Shown piece after piece: positions 1 to 7,697 of a DNA stretch of 64,000 bases; position 1 is the stretch's first letter, and each line of letters opens with the position of its first letter. Location: assembly GCF_004331465.1 (NCBI RefSeq), contig NZ_SJKB01000009.1:1-64000 (forward strand), written 5' to 3'. The translations under genes were made by a program, and so were the position numbers. Below the pieces are notes generated by a model. That model was not told the DNA's origin. It was given only the letters and a program-made list of their open reading frames with translations, and made no database searches. Origin of the DNA: Kribbella pittospori (GTDB lineage Bacteria > Actinomycetota > Actinomycetes > Propionibacteriales > Kribbellaceae).

Positions 1-45
1 CTCAATCACCTGACCCTCCCGCACGTCCAACCGCCTACCCGGCAT
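1..45 (-). CDS. Partial CDS at left edge, function unknown
   Basis: A minus-strand reading frame opens with ATG at 43-45, preceded by a strong Shine-Dalgarno GGAGG five bases upstream, and runs off the window after 15 codons (MPGRRLDVREGQVIE). The basic, polar start would suit a DNA-binding protein or a transposase N-terminus, but 15 residues are too few to assign a family. The good ribosome site and open frame are the only support. Confidence 0.4.
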   Translation of the reverse strand, partial: MPGRRLDVREGQVIE

Positions 46-144
46 CACTACCTCCAGTCACCACACAAAGATCATGTGCAACAACCGGTTGAGGCCAAGG
101 ACCGGAAATCCGGTTGGTGGGTGCACAAAGTGGGGCGGGTACGG

Positions 145-181
145 CGAACTCCCCGCGACCTGGGTGGTCGCGGGGAGTTCG
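145..181 (-). terminator. Rho-independent-type hairpin after the MFS gene
   Basis: A 16-bp perfect stem (145-160 with 166-181) closes over the five-base loop tgggt. It begins 10 bases beyond the stop codon of the minus-strand MFS transporter. There is no long T-run, which is usual for actinobacterial terminators. Confidence 0.8.
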
Positions 182-191
182 AGGGGTGGGG

Positions 192-1685
192 TCAGGCGGC
201 TTCGAGGGCGAGGTCGGGGGTGTCGGTGTCGGTCTCGGTCTGCTCGGCCTGCTTGGCGGGGCGCATCAGGGTGTAGGCGATCGCGACGGCGGCGGCGACG
301 ATGCCGGCGGCGATGGCGAAGGACAGGTGGTAGCCGGAGGTCAGAGCCTCCAGCGCCGGCTTGGTCGAGGCGACCGCCTCGGTGCGGGTGGCGGAGAGCG
401 TGGCCAGGACGGCCAGGCCCAGGGCGGCGCCGACCTCGGCGGTGGTGCCGATCAGACCGGAGGCCAGACCCGCGTCCTCCGGCTTCACGTCAGCCATCGA
501 CAGCCCCATCAGAGCCGGGAAGCAGACGCCGCCACCGAGGCCCAGCAGCACCAGCACCGGCAGCACGTGGACGAAGTAGTTGCCGCCGACCGGAGCCTGC
601 GTGAAGAGCAGCAGACCGACAACGATCAGCGTCAGTCCGGCGATCAGCGGGCGGCGGGGGCCGAACCGCATGACCAGCTTCTCGGAGTACTTCACCGACA
701 GCAGCCCCATCACCACGGTGGTCGGCAGGAACGCCAGTCCGATCTCCAGAGCGGAGTACCCGAGCACCCGCTGCAGGTAGAGCGAGCCGAGGAAGAAGAT
801 GCCGAACATTCCCGAGCTGGACAGCGCCTGGACCAGGTTCGCACCGGTCAGGTTGCGGGAGCGGAAGATCCGCAGCGGCACCAGCGGGTTCGCGGCGGTC
901 GCCTCACGGACGATGAACGCGGCCAGCAGGGTCAGCGTCACCAGGCCCAGTACGACGGTCCGCGGTGCGGTCCAGCCCAGCTCGGCGGCCGGTTTGACGA
1001 TGGTGAAGACGCCGACCATCAGCGCGGCGGTGATCAGTACGGCGCCCGGTACGTCGGTGCCGCGGCCCAGCCCGAGGCCCTTGTCCTTGTCGATCAGCTT
1101 GACGGCCAGCACGGCGGTCAGCGCGCCGATCGGCAGGTTCACGAAGAAGATCCAGTGCCAGTTGATCGCCTGGGTCAGCACGCCACCGGCCAGCAGACCG
1201 ATCGAGCCGCCGGCCGACGCCACGAAGGCGTAAACGCCGATCGCCTTGGCCTGCTCACGCGGCTCGGGGAACAGGGTCACGATCATGCCCAGGATCACCG
1301 CGGAGGTCAGTGCGCCGCCGACACCCTGGATGAACCTGGCGATGACGAGCACCTCCTGGGACTGGGCCAGTCCGCACAGCACCGAGGCGGCGGTGAAGAC
1401 GACCAGGCCGGCGGTGAAGATGTTGCGGCGGCCGAGCAGGTCGCCGAGCCGGCCGGCCAGCAGGAGCAGGCCGCCGAAAGCGATCAGGTAGGCGTTCACC
1501 ACCCACGCCAGCGAGGAACTGGTGAAGCCGAGGTCGTCCTGGATGGCCGGCAGGGCCACGTTCACCACGGTGACGTCGAGCACGATCATCAACATGCCAG
1601 CGCACAGCGTGTAGAGGGCCAGCCAGCGCGAGCGGCCGCCCTGCGCGGCCGGCGAAGTCGCCAGGGTTTCGGTCGTCGCGTACAT
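192..1685 (-). CDS. MFS drug transporter, DHA2 (EmrB/QacA) family
   Basis: This 497-residue polytopic membrane protein probably exports drugs or other hydrophobic compounds by proton antiport. Many hydrophobic helices span the whole length. The first helices carry the family pattern LDVTVVNVALPAIQ (near residue 36) and the GRLGDLLGRR loop between helices 2 and 3, which are typical of the 14-helix DHA2 group. The start has a clear AAGGAG site. It ends at a strong hairpin and lies 60 bp downstream of the DUF624 gene, with an imperfect inverted repeat in that gap that may be an operator. The substrate cannot be told from sequence. Confidence 0.9.
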   Translation of the reverse strand: MYATTETLATSPAAQGGRSRWLALYTLCAGMLMIVLDVTVVNVALPAIQDDLGFTSSSLAWVVNAYLIAFGGLLLLAGRLGDLLGRRNIFTAGLVVFTAASVLCGLAQSQEVLVIARFIQGVGGALTSAVILGMIVTLFPEPREQAKAIGVYAFVASAGGSIGLLAGGVLTQAINWHWIFFVNLPIGALTAVLAVKLIDKDKGLGLGRGTDVPGAVLITAALMVGVFTIVKPAAELGWTAPRTVVLGLVTLTLLAAFIVREATAANPLVPLRIFRSRNLTGANLVQALSSSGMFGIFFLGSLYLQRVLGYSALEIGLAFLPTTVVMGLLSVKYSEKLVMRFGPRRPLIAGLTLIVVGLLLFTQAPVGGNYFVHVLPVLVLLGLGGGVCFPALMGLSMADVKPEDAGLASGLIGTTAEVGAALGLAVLATLSATRTEAVASTKPALEALTSGYHLSFAIAAGIVAAAVAIAYTLMRPAKQAEQTETDTDTPDLALEAA

Positions 1686-1706
1686 CTTGGGTCTCCTTGA
1701 GTCCTT

Positions 1707-1728
1707 GTGAGGGCCTTTACACCCTTAC
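1707..1728. promoter_or_regulatory. Possible operator upstream of the MFS gene
   Basis: The arms GTGAGGG (1707-1713) and CCCTTAC (1722-1728) form an inverted repeat with one mismatch around an 8-bp spacer. It lies 22 bases upstream of the MFS start codon, where a repressor could act. No cognate regulator adjoins it. Confidence 0.3.
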
Positions 1729-1744
1729 GTCGGACCGGGAGGGC

Positions 1745-2371
1745 TCAGATTGACACGTCCTCAGAACTTTTTTTCGGGCCCGTGCGACCGACCCGGGACA
1801 ACCAGTACCCGACCAAGGCGGGAACCAGGCCGGAACCGACCACCAGCAGCGTCGGGAGCTGGGAGGCGAGCGCGAACCAGGTGAGCAGGATGATCACGCC
1901 ACCGGCCACCGGGAGTGAGTGGCGGAGCAGGAAGAGGTTGGCCGACCGGAACAGCGTCTTCATGGTCGTGTCGTCGTCCGCCTCGGGCAGCAGCGCGAGC
2001 GCGCTCAGGTAGATCCCGAGGATCATCCCGGTGAGCGGGATCAGCACGGCGAGGGCGAAGACCCGTACTCCACCGCCGGAGTACGCCCAGAACGCGATCC
2101 CGAAGGCGAGCATCAGCCCGCCGAGATACAGCCCGATCCCGGTCAGCCAGAACCGCCGGAACGCCCAGCCGAACTCCTTGAAGAACCGCCGCAGCAACGA
2201 CGGCCGGTCCTGGCTGATCGCGTCCGGCAGCACCCGTTGCAGCGCGAACGCCGCCGGGAACAGCGTGACGATGCCGAACGAGAGCACCAGGAACACCAGC
2301 TGCAGCATCAGCAGATCGCCGATGATCGACAGCTTGGACAGCACAGTGCTGGTCCGGCCGGCGCCTTCCAC
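1745..2371 (-). CDS. DUF624 (YesL-like) membrane protein
   Basis: This 208-residue integral membrane protein shows about five hydrophobic helices, starting with LMLQLVFLVLSFGIVTLFPA near residue 17. The early pattern of a helix ending in FPAAFAL followed by a cytoplasmic arm is characteristic of DUF624/YesL proteins. These are commonly encoded beside carbohydrate ABC uptake systems, but their molecular role is not established. It is divergent from the DeoR/LacI-type regulator and shares its promoter region, which carries an operator-like motif also found before the ABC operon. It therefore probably belongs to the same sugar regulon. Confidence 0.8.
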   Translation of the reverse strand: MEGAGRTSTVLSKLSIIGDLLMLQLVFLVLSFGIVTLFPAAFALQRVLPDAISQDRPSLLRRFFKEFGWAFRRFWLTGIGLYLGGLMLAFGIAFWAYSGGGVRVFALAVLIPLTGMILGIYLSALALLPEADDDTTMKTLFRSANLFLLRHSLPVAGGVIILLTWFALASQLPTLLVVGSGLVPALVGYWLSRVGRTGPKKSSEDVSI

Positions 2372-2402
2372 CGATTGCCTCCTCGTTCCGTGTGAGCGTG
2401 CC

Positions 2403-2426
2403 TGATCGTATGATCACGAACAATCA
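2403..2426 (-). promoter_or_regulatory. Operator-like motif, copy 1 (regulator/DUF624 promoter)
   Basis: Read on the minus strand, this 24-bp segment matches the segment at 3561-3584 at 17 of 24 positions, with the shared core GTGATCAT(A/T)CGA. It contains the inverted pair TCGT (2406-2409) and ACGA (2416-2419). It lies between the divergent DUF624 and regulator genes, so autoregulation is likely. Confidence 0.5.
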
Positions 2427-2471
2427 CGCGCCACATACTGCGCCAGACTGGGCCACAGCACAGGGGACTGC

Positions 2472-3542
2472 ATGCTTGCACCGGAGCGCCACGAGCTGAT
2501 CCTGCGGAGCCTGCGCCGGCACGGCCGGCTCCGGGTGGCCGAGCTGGTCGCCGAGCTCGGCGTCTCCGCGATCACAGTACGCCGGGATCTCGCCGAACTG
2601 GATTCGGCCGGACTCCTTCGCCGGGTCCACGGAGGCGCTCTCGGCATCACCTCGGCCGACCACACCGCCGGCGGCCGGCCCACGATCGGGATCGTCGTAC
2701 CGAGTGCGGCGACGTACTACTCCGACGTGATCCGCGGCGCCCAGGCGATGGCGGACCGGCATGGCGCCCGCCTGGTGCTCGGAGTGTCGAGCTACGACGC
2801 GACGATCGAGCAGGAGCGGATCGACAAGGTGCTGGGGGCCGGGGTGACTGGTCTGCTGCTCAGCACCGCGCTCGGCGACGCCGACGCGGACAAGGTCGGT
2901 TCGCGCCTGGACGACATCGAGGTACCGCTGGTGCTGATGGAGCGGGCGTTCGGATTCCCGCAGGTGGCGCGCGAGTACGACTACGTCCGGACCGACCACG
3001 AGTACGGCGCGATGCTGGCGCTGCGGCACTTCGCGGCCCTCGGGCACCGACGGATCGCGGTCAACCTGCAGGCAACGGTGACGGCGTACTGGCTGCGGCG
3101 CGGGATCGAGGCAGCCGCGTCGACGCTGGGTGTGGAGGTGTTCCTGTCGCCGGTGGACCTGCCGATGGAAGGCAAGGATGCGGCCACGCTCGCGCAGCTC
3201 GACGCGTTCCTGGCCGAGTGCGAGTCGTTCGGCACCCACGCGGTCCTGATCCACTCCGACGAGCACGCTGCGCGACTGGTCGAGCGGGCGATGGAGCTCG
3301 GGCTGCGGGTTCCGGAGGATCTGGCCGTGATCGCGTACAACGACGTGACCGCCGCCCTGGCCGTCGTGCCGCTGACCGCTGTCAGTCCGGCCAAGTTCAT
3401 CCTCGGCGGGACCGCCTGCGAGCTGCTGCTCCGCCGCCTCGAGTCCGGTGCGCCCCGTCCGACCGCGGTCCAGCACCTCAGCCTGCTCCCGGAACTCCGG
3501 ATCCGGTCCTCCTGTGGAGCGCTTCAACCGGCCATCCACTGA
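2472..3542 (+). CDS. Hybrid transcriptional regulator: DeoR-type HTH with LacI-type sensor domain
   Basis: This 356-residue regulator begins with a DeoR-family winged helix (residues 1-58; ERHELILRSLRRHGRLRVAE and VSAITVRRDLAELDSAGLL). It continues, from about residue 67, into a LacI/periplasmic-binding-protein sensor fold (TIGIVVPSAATYYSDVIRGA, later DLAVIAYNDVTAALAVVPLT). Such hybrids sense sugars. It stands 150 bp upstream of a sugar ABC operon and divergent from DUF624. A motif shared by the two promoters suggests that it controls both. The inducer cannot be read from the sequence. Confidence 0.88.
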   Translation: MLAPERHELILRSLRRHGRLRVAELVAELGVSAITVRRDLAELDSAGLLRRVHGGALGITSADHTAGGRPTIGIVVPSAATYYSDVIRGAQAMADRHGARLVLGVSSYDATIEQERIDKVLGAGVTGLLLSTALGDADADKVGSRLDDIEVPLVLMERAFGFPQVAREYDYVRTDHEYGAMLALRHFAALGHRRIAVNLQATVTAYWLRRGIEAAASTLGVEVFLSPVDLPMEGKDAATLAQLDAFLAECESFGTHAVLIHSDEHAARLVERAMELGLRVPEDLAVIAYNDVTAALAVVPLTAVSPAKFILGGTACELLLRRLESGAPRPTAVQHLSLLPELRIRSSCGALQPAIH

Positions 3543-3560
3543 TCGGTGCGGTTCCGGATC

Positions 3561-3584
3561 TGATCGAATGTGATCATTCGAGCG
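3561..3584 (+). promoter_or_regulatory. Operator-like motif, copy 2 (ABC operon promoter)
   Basis: The segment contains a perfect inverted repeat, TCGAATG (3564-3570) and CATTCGA (3575-3581) around TGAT. It shares 17 of 24 bases with the motif at 2403-2426 in reverse orientation. It lies just upstream of the candidate -35 at 3593, a classical repressor or activator position for the neighbouring DeoR/LacI-type regulator. Confidence 0.55.
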
Positions 3585-3592
3585 TCAGGGTA

Positions 3593-3621
3593 TTGACGAG
3601 GAAAGCCCTTTCCCATACTTT
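3593..3621 (+). promoter_or_regulatory. Candidate sigma-70 promoter of the sugar ABC operon
   Basis: TTGACG (3593-3598), a 17-bp spacer and TACTTT (3616-3621) form a plausible promoter. The spacer carries a second inverted repeat, GGAAAG-CC-CTTTCC (3600-3613), which could be an additional regulator site. The transcript would have a leader of about 65 bases before the GTG start at 3692. Confidence 0.5.
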
Positions 3622-3691
3622 CGCTGCACCTGGTGCTGGCCCGGCCCTCCGGACCCGCCCGAAACAGGTTCGGCAGCGAAGGAGTTCCCCT

Positions 3692-4966
3692 GTGAGACGT
3701 GGTGTGGGACTGACCTTGCTGGCGGCGGCGCTCAGCGTCGTGGTCAGCAGTTGTGGCAACGGGGTGATCGACAAGAGCACGGACGGGGTTCCCCCGGCCG
3801 AGGCCACCGGCACCCTGCGGATATTGCTTCCGTCCTTCCCGCCCAGTACCAAGGGCCGGGAAGAGTTCCAGAAGGTCGTCGACGACTTCCACCAGGCCTA
3901 TCCGAAGATGAAGGTCGAGCCGGACTTCGCGACGTACAACAACCTGAACGAGAAGTTGTCGACGTCGATCGCGGCCGGCATCCCGTACGACGTGATGGTC
4001 ACGGGTGTGGGCTGGATCCAGCCGTTCGCGTCGAAGCGGATCTTCGAGGATCTCGGCAACTACGGCGTGACGCCGGACGTGATCAAGGAGAAGAGCGCCG
4101 CGGCGCTGATCCCGGCGGCGACGTACGACGGCAAGCTGTACGGCTACCCGCTGGTCGCCGACGCCCGCGCGGTCGCGCTGCGCAAGAGCGCGTTCCGTGA
4201 GGCGGGCCTCGATCCGGACAAGCCGCCGACGTCGCTGACCGAGATCAAGGCCGCGGCCGAGAAGCTGACCAAGCGGGACAAGGACGGCAACATCACCCGC
4301 AGCGGTTTCGACCTTGCCTCCGCGACCGGTTTCCGGCAGTCGTTCACGACGTTCCTGACCTCCACGGGGACGCAGCTCTACGTCAAGGGTGAGCCGACCT
4401 TCGACAGCCAGGCCGGGTTGGACACGCTGAACTGGATCAAGTCGATGATCAACAACGTCCAGCCGTACGGCCAGACGAACGCGGCCCAGCAGCCGCTGGT
4501 GTACAGCGGCGAGGCCGCGATGGGCATCGTGGGTGGTGCGGTCGACTGCTCGGACAAGGGCATCGGCCAGAAGAACTGCGACGACCTGAAGTTCTTCCGC
4601 TTCAACAGCGGCAAGGAGATCGAGTACGTCGGTGGCGACCTGGCCTCGATCGGGTCGCGCAGCCGGCACAAGGATGCGGCCTGGGCGTTCATCCAGTCGC
4701 TGACCAAGCCGACCACTCTGGACGCGCTGGCCAAGCTGAACAAGAAGATTCCGGCCTACAAGGACGCCGGCAACTCGCCGCAGGCCAAGTCGAACCCGTT
4801 GAGCAAGTTCGTCGCCGACGGCCTGGTCTATGCGGCCAACGAGAACGAGGTGCCGTCCAACTGGCTCGAGATGCGCGGCAACTTCGACATCCAGCTCACC
4901 CAGGCGGTCCTCGGACAGAAGGATCCCGCGAAGGTGCTGCACAACCTGGCAGGACAGTCCCGATGA
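3692..4966 (+). CDS. Sugar ABC transporter substrate-binding lipoprotein
   Basis: This extracellular solute-binding protein (family 1, about 424 residues) captures a sugar for the two permeases downstream. The signal peptide ends in a lipobox VVSSC with the lipidated cysteine at residue 21. The mature protein opens with a typical binding-protein strand (GTLRILLPSFPPSTKGREEF). I chose GTG at 3692 because AAGGAG lies seven bases upstream. The reading frame stays open further 5', but that part overlaps the regulator gene and is not protein-like. The stop overlaps the next start as ATGA. No ATPase gene follows, so a shared MsiK-type ATPase elsewhere is likely. Confidence 0.92.
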   Translation: MRRGVGLTLLAAALSVVVSSCGNGVIDKSTDGVPPAEATGTLRILLPSFPPSTKGREEFQKVVDDFHQAYPKMKVEPDFATYNNLNEKLSTSIAAGIPYDVMVTGVGWIQPFASKRIFEDLGNYGVTPDVIKEKSAAALIPAATYDGKLYGYPLVADARAVALRKSAFREAGLDPDKPPTSLTEIKAAAEKLTKRDKDGNITRSGFDLASATGFRQSFTTFLTSTGTQLYVKGEPTFDSQAGLDTLNWIKSMINNVQPYGQTNAAQQPLVYSGEAAMGIVGGAVDCSDKGIGQKNCDDLKFFRFNSGKEIEYVGGDLASIGSRSRHKDAAWAFIQSLTKPTTLDALAKLNKKIPAYKDAGNSPQAKSNPLSKFVADGLVYAANENEVPSNWLEMRGNFDIQLTQAVLGQKDPAKVLHNLAGQSR

Positions 4967-5901
4967 GCACAACTCTTGAACGTCCAGCACTGGACACTCC
5001 GCGCAAGGTCACCCCGTCCAAGGACAGCCGCACGCTGCTCCGCAGTCAGGTCCGGACCGGCTGGGCCATGCTGACGCCGGCGCTGCTGCACTCCGGCATC
5101 TTCATCGTCATCCCGGTCGTCGCCGTCCTGGTGCTGAGCCTGACCGACTACAGCTTCGGTGACACCTGGTCGTGGGTCGGGTTCGGCAACTACGCCGACC
5201 TGTTCCGCGACGTCGACTTCCTGGCCTCGCTGTGGCACACGGTGCTCTACGCGATCGTGGTGATCCCGATCTCGATGGCGATCTCGCTGGCCGTCGCGAT
5301 CGGGCTGAACCAGAAGATCCGGGGGATCGGGTTCTTCCGGACCGCGTTCTACATCCCGACGGTGACCGCGACGGTCGCCATCGCCACCATCTGGCTGTGG
5401 ATCTACAACCCGGGCTCCGGTCTGGCGAACGGGTTCCTCAGCCTGTTCGGGTTCGCCCCGAACCGCTGGCTGGCCGACCCGGCGACCGCGCTGCCGTCGC
5501 TGATGGTGGTCGGGATCTGGCAGGGGCTCGGGACCAAGATCATCATCTACCTGGCCGCGCTGCAGGGCGTCTCCCGCGATCTGCTGGAGTCGGCCGACCT
5601 GGACGGCGCGAACCGCTGGCAGCGGTTCCGGAACGTGACCTGGCCGGCGCTGGGACCGGTGCAGTTCTTCGTCCTGATCACGTCGATCGTCGGCACCTTC
5701 CAGGTGTTCGACCTGGTCTACGTGATGACCCGCGGCGGTCCCGGCAGTGAGACCCGCGTGCTGGTGCTGGACATCTACCAGAACGCTTTCCAGGACCTGA
5801 AACTCGGCTATGCGTCCGCCGAGACCGTGATCATGATGATCGTGATCGCGCTCTTCATCGGCGTCGGGCGCTTCCTCCAGAGGGCGGATGCCAATGACTA
5901 G
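4963..5901 (+). CDS. Sugar ABC transporter permease, MalF/UgpA type
   Basis: This 312-residue inner-membrane subunit forms half of the translocation channel. Six or so helices are visible (LLHSGIFIVIPVVAVLVLSL, then VLYAIVVIPISMAISLAVAI). The EAA loop that docks the ATPase appears as ESADLDGANRWQRFRNVTWP near residues 207-226. The start overlaps the binding-protein stop by four bases, so translation is probably coupled. It works with the second permease immediately downstream. Confidence 0.93.
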   Translation: MSTTLERPALDTPRKVTPSKDSRTLLRSQVRTGWAMLTPALLHSGIFIVIPVVAVLVLSLTDYSFGDTWSWVGFGNYADLFRDVDFLASLWHTVLYAIVVIPISMAISLAVAIGLNQKIRGIGFFRTAFYIPTVTATVAIATIWLWIYNPGSGLANGFLSLFGFAPNRWLADPATALPSLMVVGIWQGLGTKIIIYLAALQGVSRDLLESADLDGANRWQRFRNVTWPALGPVQFFVLITSIVGTFQVFDLVYVMTRGGPGSETRVLVLDIYQNAFQDLKLGYASAETVIMMIVIALFIGVGRFLQRADAND

Positions 5902-6808
5902 CGCTACCTTGCCGGCGGTCGGATCCGCCAAGCCGTCGACCAAGCCCTCGGCCATCCGGCCGGGCCGGATCGTGCTGTACGTCGTACTGATCGTCGGCGC
6001 GATCCTGATGATCACGCCGTTCGTCTGGATGGTGCTCACCGCGTTCAAGAGCGACCTGGAGATCATGAAGTTCTCCTGGCTGCCCGGGGAACTGCGCTGG
6101 CGCAACTTCTCCGAGGCGATGCAGACGGCGCCGTTCCTGCGCTACTTCCGCAACAGCCTGTTCATCGCGGTCGGCGAGACGGCGTTCACCCTCGCGGTCT
6201 GTACGACGGCCGGCTACGCGCTGGCGAAGATGCCGCTGCGTGGCGGCAAGATGCTGCTGAACTACTTCATCCTGCTGCTGCTGGTGCCGTTCCAGATCAT
6301 CCTCGTGCCGCTGTTCCTGATCGTGAAGTCGATTCCGCTGTTCGGCGGGAACAACATCCTCGGCCAGGGCGGCATCGGCTGGCTGAACTCGTGGTGGGGC
6401 CTGATCATCCCGCTCGGCGCGGCGCCGCTGTTCACCTTCCTGGCCCGGCAGTTCTACGTCTCGCTGCCGGACGAACTGGCCCAGGCGGCCCGGGTGGACG
6501 GGCTCGGTGAGTTCGGCATCTTCTGGCGGATCATGACGCCGCTGATCAAGCCGGCCCTGATCACGATCTGCGTGTTCCAGATCGAGGCGGCCTGGAACGG
6601 TTTCCTCTGGCCGCTGATGATCACCACGTCGGACACGATGCGCCCGCTGCAGCTGGGGCTGGCGATCTTCTCGCAGAACCCGGCCGAGATCCAGTGGCCG
6701 TACCTGATGGCCGGCACGGCGCTGGCGACGCTGCCGATGATCGTGCTGTTCGTCTTCGCCCAGAAGCGGTTCGTCGAAGGAATGGCGAACGTGGGCATCA
6801 AGGGCTAG
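5888..6808 (+). CDS. Sugar ABC transporter permease, MalG/UgpE type
   Basis: This 306-residue partner permease has an N-terminal helix (GRIVLYVVLIVGAILMITPF) followed by the family's early periplasmic segment and an EAA loop (ELAQAARVDGLGEFGIFWRI near residue 198). Two in-frame ATG codons, 5888 and 5894, both overlap the upstream gene end. Either could start the protein. The operon ends here, followed by a 13-bp hairpin. No sugar-processing enzyme is encoded in the operon, so the substrate stays unknown. Confidence 0.92.
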   Translation: MPMTSATLPAVGSAKPSTKPSAIRPGRIVLYVVLIVGAILMITPFVWMVLTAFKSDLEIMKFSWLPGELRWRNFSEAMQTAPFLRYFRNSLFIAVGETAFTLAVCTTAGYALAKMPLRGGKMLLNYFILLLLVPFQIILVPLFLIVKSIPLFGGNNILGQGGIGWLNSWWGLIIPLGAAPLFTFLARQFYVSLPDELAQAARVDGLGEFGIFWRIMTPLIKPALITICVFQIEAAWNGFLWPLMITTSDTMRPLQLGLAIFSQNPAEIQWPYLMAGTALATLPMIVLFVFAQKRFVEGMANVGIKG

Positions 6809-6828
6809 AAGGCACCTGGGCCCTCGAA

Positions 6829-6860
6829 CAGGTGCTCACCCCGCCCCGGGTGAGCACCTG
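6829..6860 (+). terminator. Terminator of the sugar ABC operon
   Basis: A perfect 13-bp stem (6829-6841 with 6848-6860) closes over the six-base loop cgcccc, 20 bases after the permease stop codon. Confidence 0.8.
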
Positions 6861-7093
6861 CGAGGCCCCCCTCCACATGCGGTGGTCCCGAAGAAACACC
6901 GGAGCTTCCCCCAAGTGGCCCCCCACCAGGTCGCTCACCCGTTTATCGGCACAGTGTGGCCGCCGTTACATCATTCGTGCGGTTTTTTCGTGGACTCCCC
7001 GCACGATTTCTGTAGGTCCCTACCAAATTCCCACCAAATGTCACCTGCCGCATCACCGCAATAACGCTGGGTGAGAATCGTGACGGAGAATCA
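6861..7093. other. Intergenic stretch without a recognised gene
   Basis: No convincing reading frame is present. One 8-bp stem (TCGTGCGG 6975-6982 with CCGCACGA 6999-7006, 16-base loop) contains a run of six T in the loop. It could help end either the incoming plus-strand or minus-strand transcript, but it is weak. Confidence 0.4.
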
Positions 7094-7645
7094 TCAGCCG
7101 AGGTGGGCGTGGACCACGTGGCGGACCATCGGGGTGAGGTCGGTGGTGGCGAGGAGGTCCAGGGCCTTGGTGGCTCGGAGGATCGCCAGGCCGTGGATGT
7201 TGGTCCACAGGGCGATGGCGCGGTCGCGGGCATCGTCGGGGTGAACCTGGGCGACCAGGTCGATGAAGACCTGGAAGAGCGGGAGTGACTGCTGGCGGAG
7301 ATTCCCGCCGGCGCCTTCCAGCAGGTCATGCCTGAACAGCAGGTCGAACATGCCCGGCCGCTCGGCAGCGAACTCCAGGTAGCGCTCGGCCGCCCCGACC
7401 AACAGCTCCTCAGGGGACTCACGACGTACGTCGACCGTTTGGAGTCGACTCGCGAGGTCAGCCAGACCGGTGGCGGCGATGGCCGCGAGCAGCGAGTTGT
7501 GGGTCGGGAAGTAGCGGCGCGGTGCCCCGTGGGAGACGCCCGTACGACGCGTGATCGCGCGCAACGAAAGGTTCGCCAGGCCATCTTCCTCGAGCAACTC
7601 GACGCCGGCCTGCACAAGCCGCTCACGCAACGGGATCTCAGTCAC
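7094..7645 (-). CDS. TetR-family transcriptional repressor
   Basis: This repressor of about 183 residues has an N-terminal TetR helix-turn-helix (LSLRAITRRTGVSHGAPRRY near residue 27 of this model) and a helical C-terminal ligand domain of the WHG type. The longer open frame starts at 7699, inside the divergent gene's start codon. I prefer GTG at 7645 because the conserved domain begins there and an inverted repeat (GTCAAC/GTTGAC, 7655-7678) then sits upstream as a possible operator. It is divergent from the LuxR-type regulator, which it may control. Confidence 0.8.
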   Translation of the reverse strand: MTEIPLRERLVQAGVELLEEDGLANLSLRAITRRTGVSHGAPRRYFPTHNSLLAAIAATGLADLASRLQTVDVRRESPEELLVGAAERYLEFAAERPGMFDLLFRHDLLEGAGGNLRQQSLPLFQVFIDLVAQVHPDDARDRAIALWTNIHGLAILRATKALDLLATTDLTPMVRHVVHAHLG

Positions 7646-7654
7646 GTAGACATT

Positions 7655-7678
7655 GTCAACCCTTGCGTTGTCGTTGAC
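7655..7678. promoter_or_regulatory. Inverted repeat between divergent TetR and LuxR-type genes
   Basis: GTCAAC (7655-7660) and GTTGAC (7673-7678) face each other across 12 bases in the intergenic gap. The position suits a TetR operator controlling both genes. Short arms make this tentative. Confidence 0.4.
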
Positions 7679-7697
7679 TGCGGGATAGGAGGTCTTC

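Noticed and set aside
114..1700. Long plus-strand open frame opposite the MFS gene
   Set aside because: Its product is Gln/Arg/His-rich without any domain, the usual antisense shadow of a GC-rich membrane protein gene that itself has motifs, a ribosome site and a terminator.
6975..7006. Second terminator after the sugar ABC operon
   Set aside because: Only 8 bp of stem with a 16-base loop, and a strong terminator already lies at 6829-6860.
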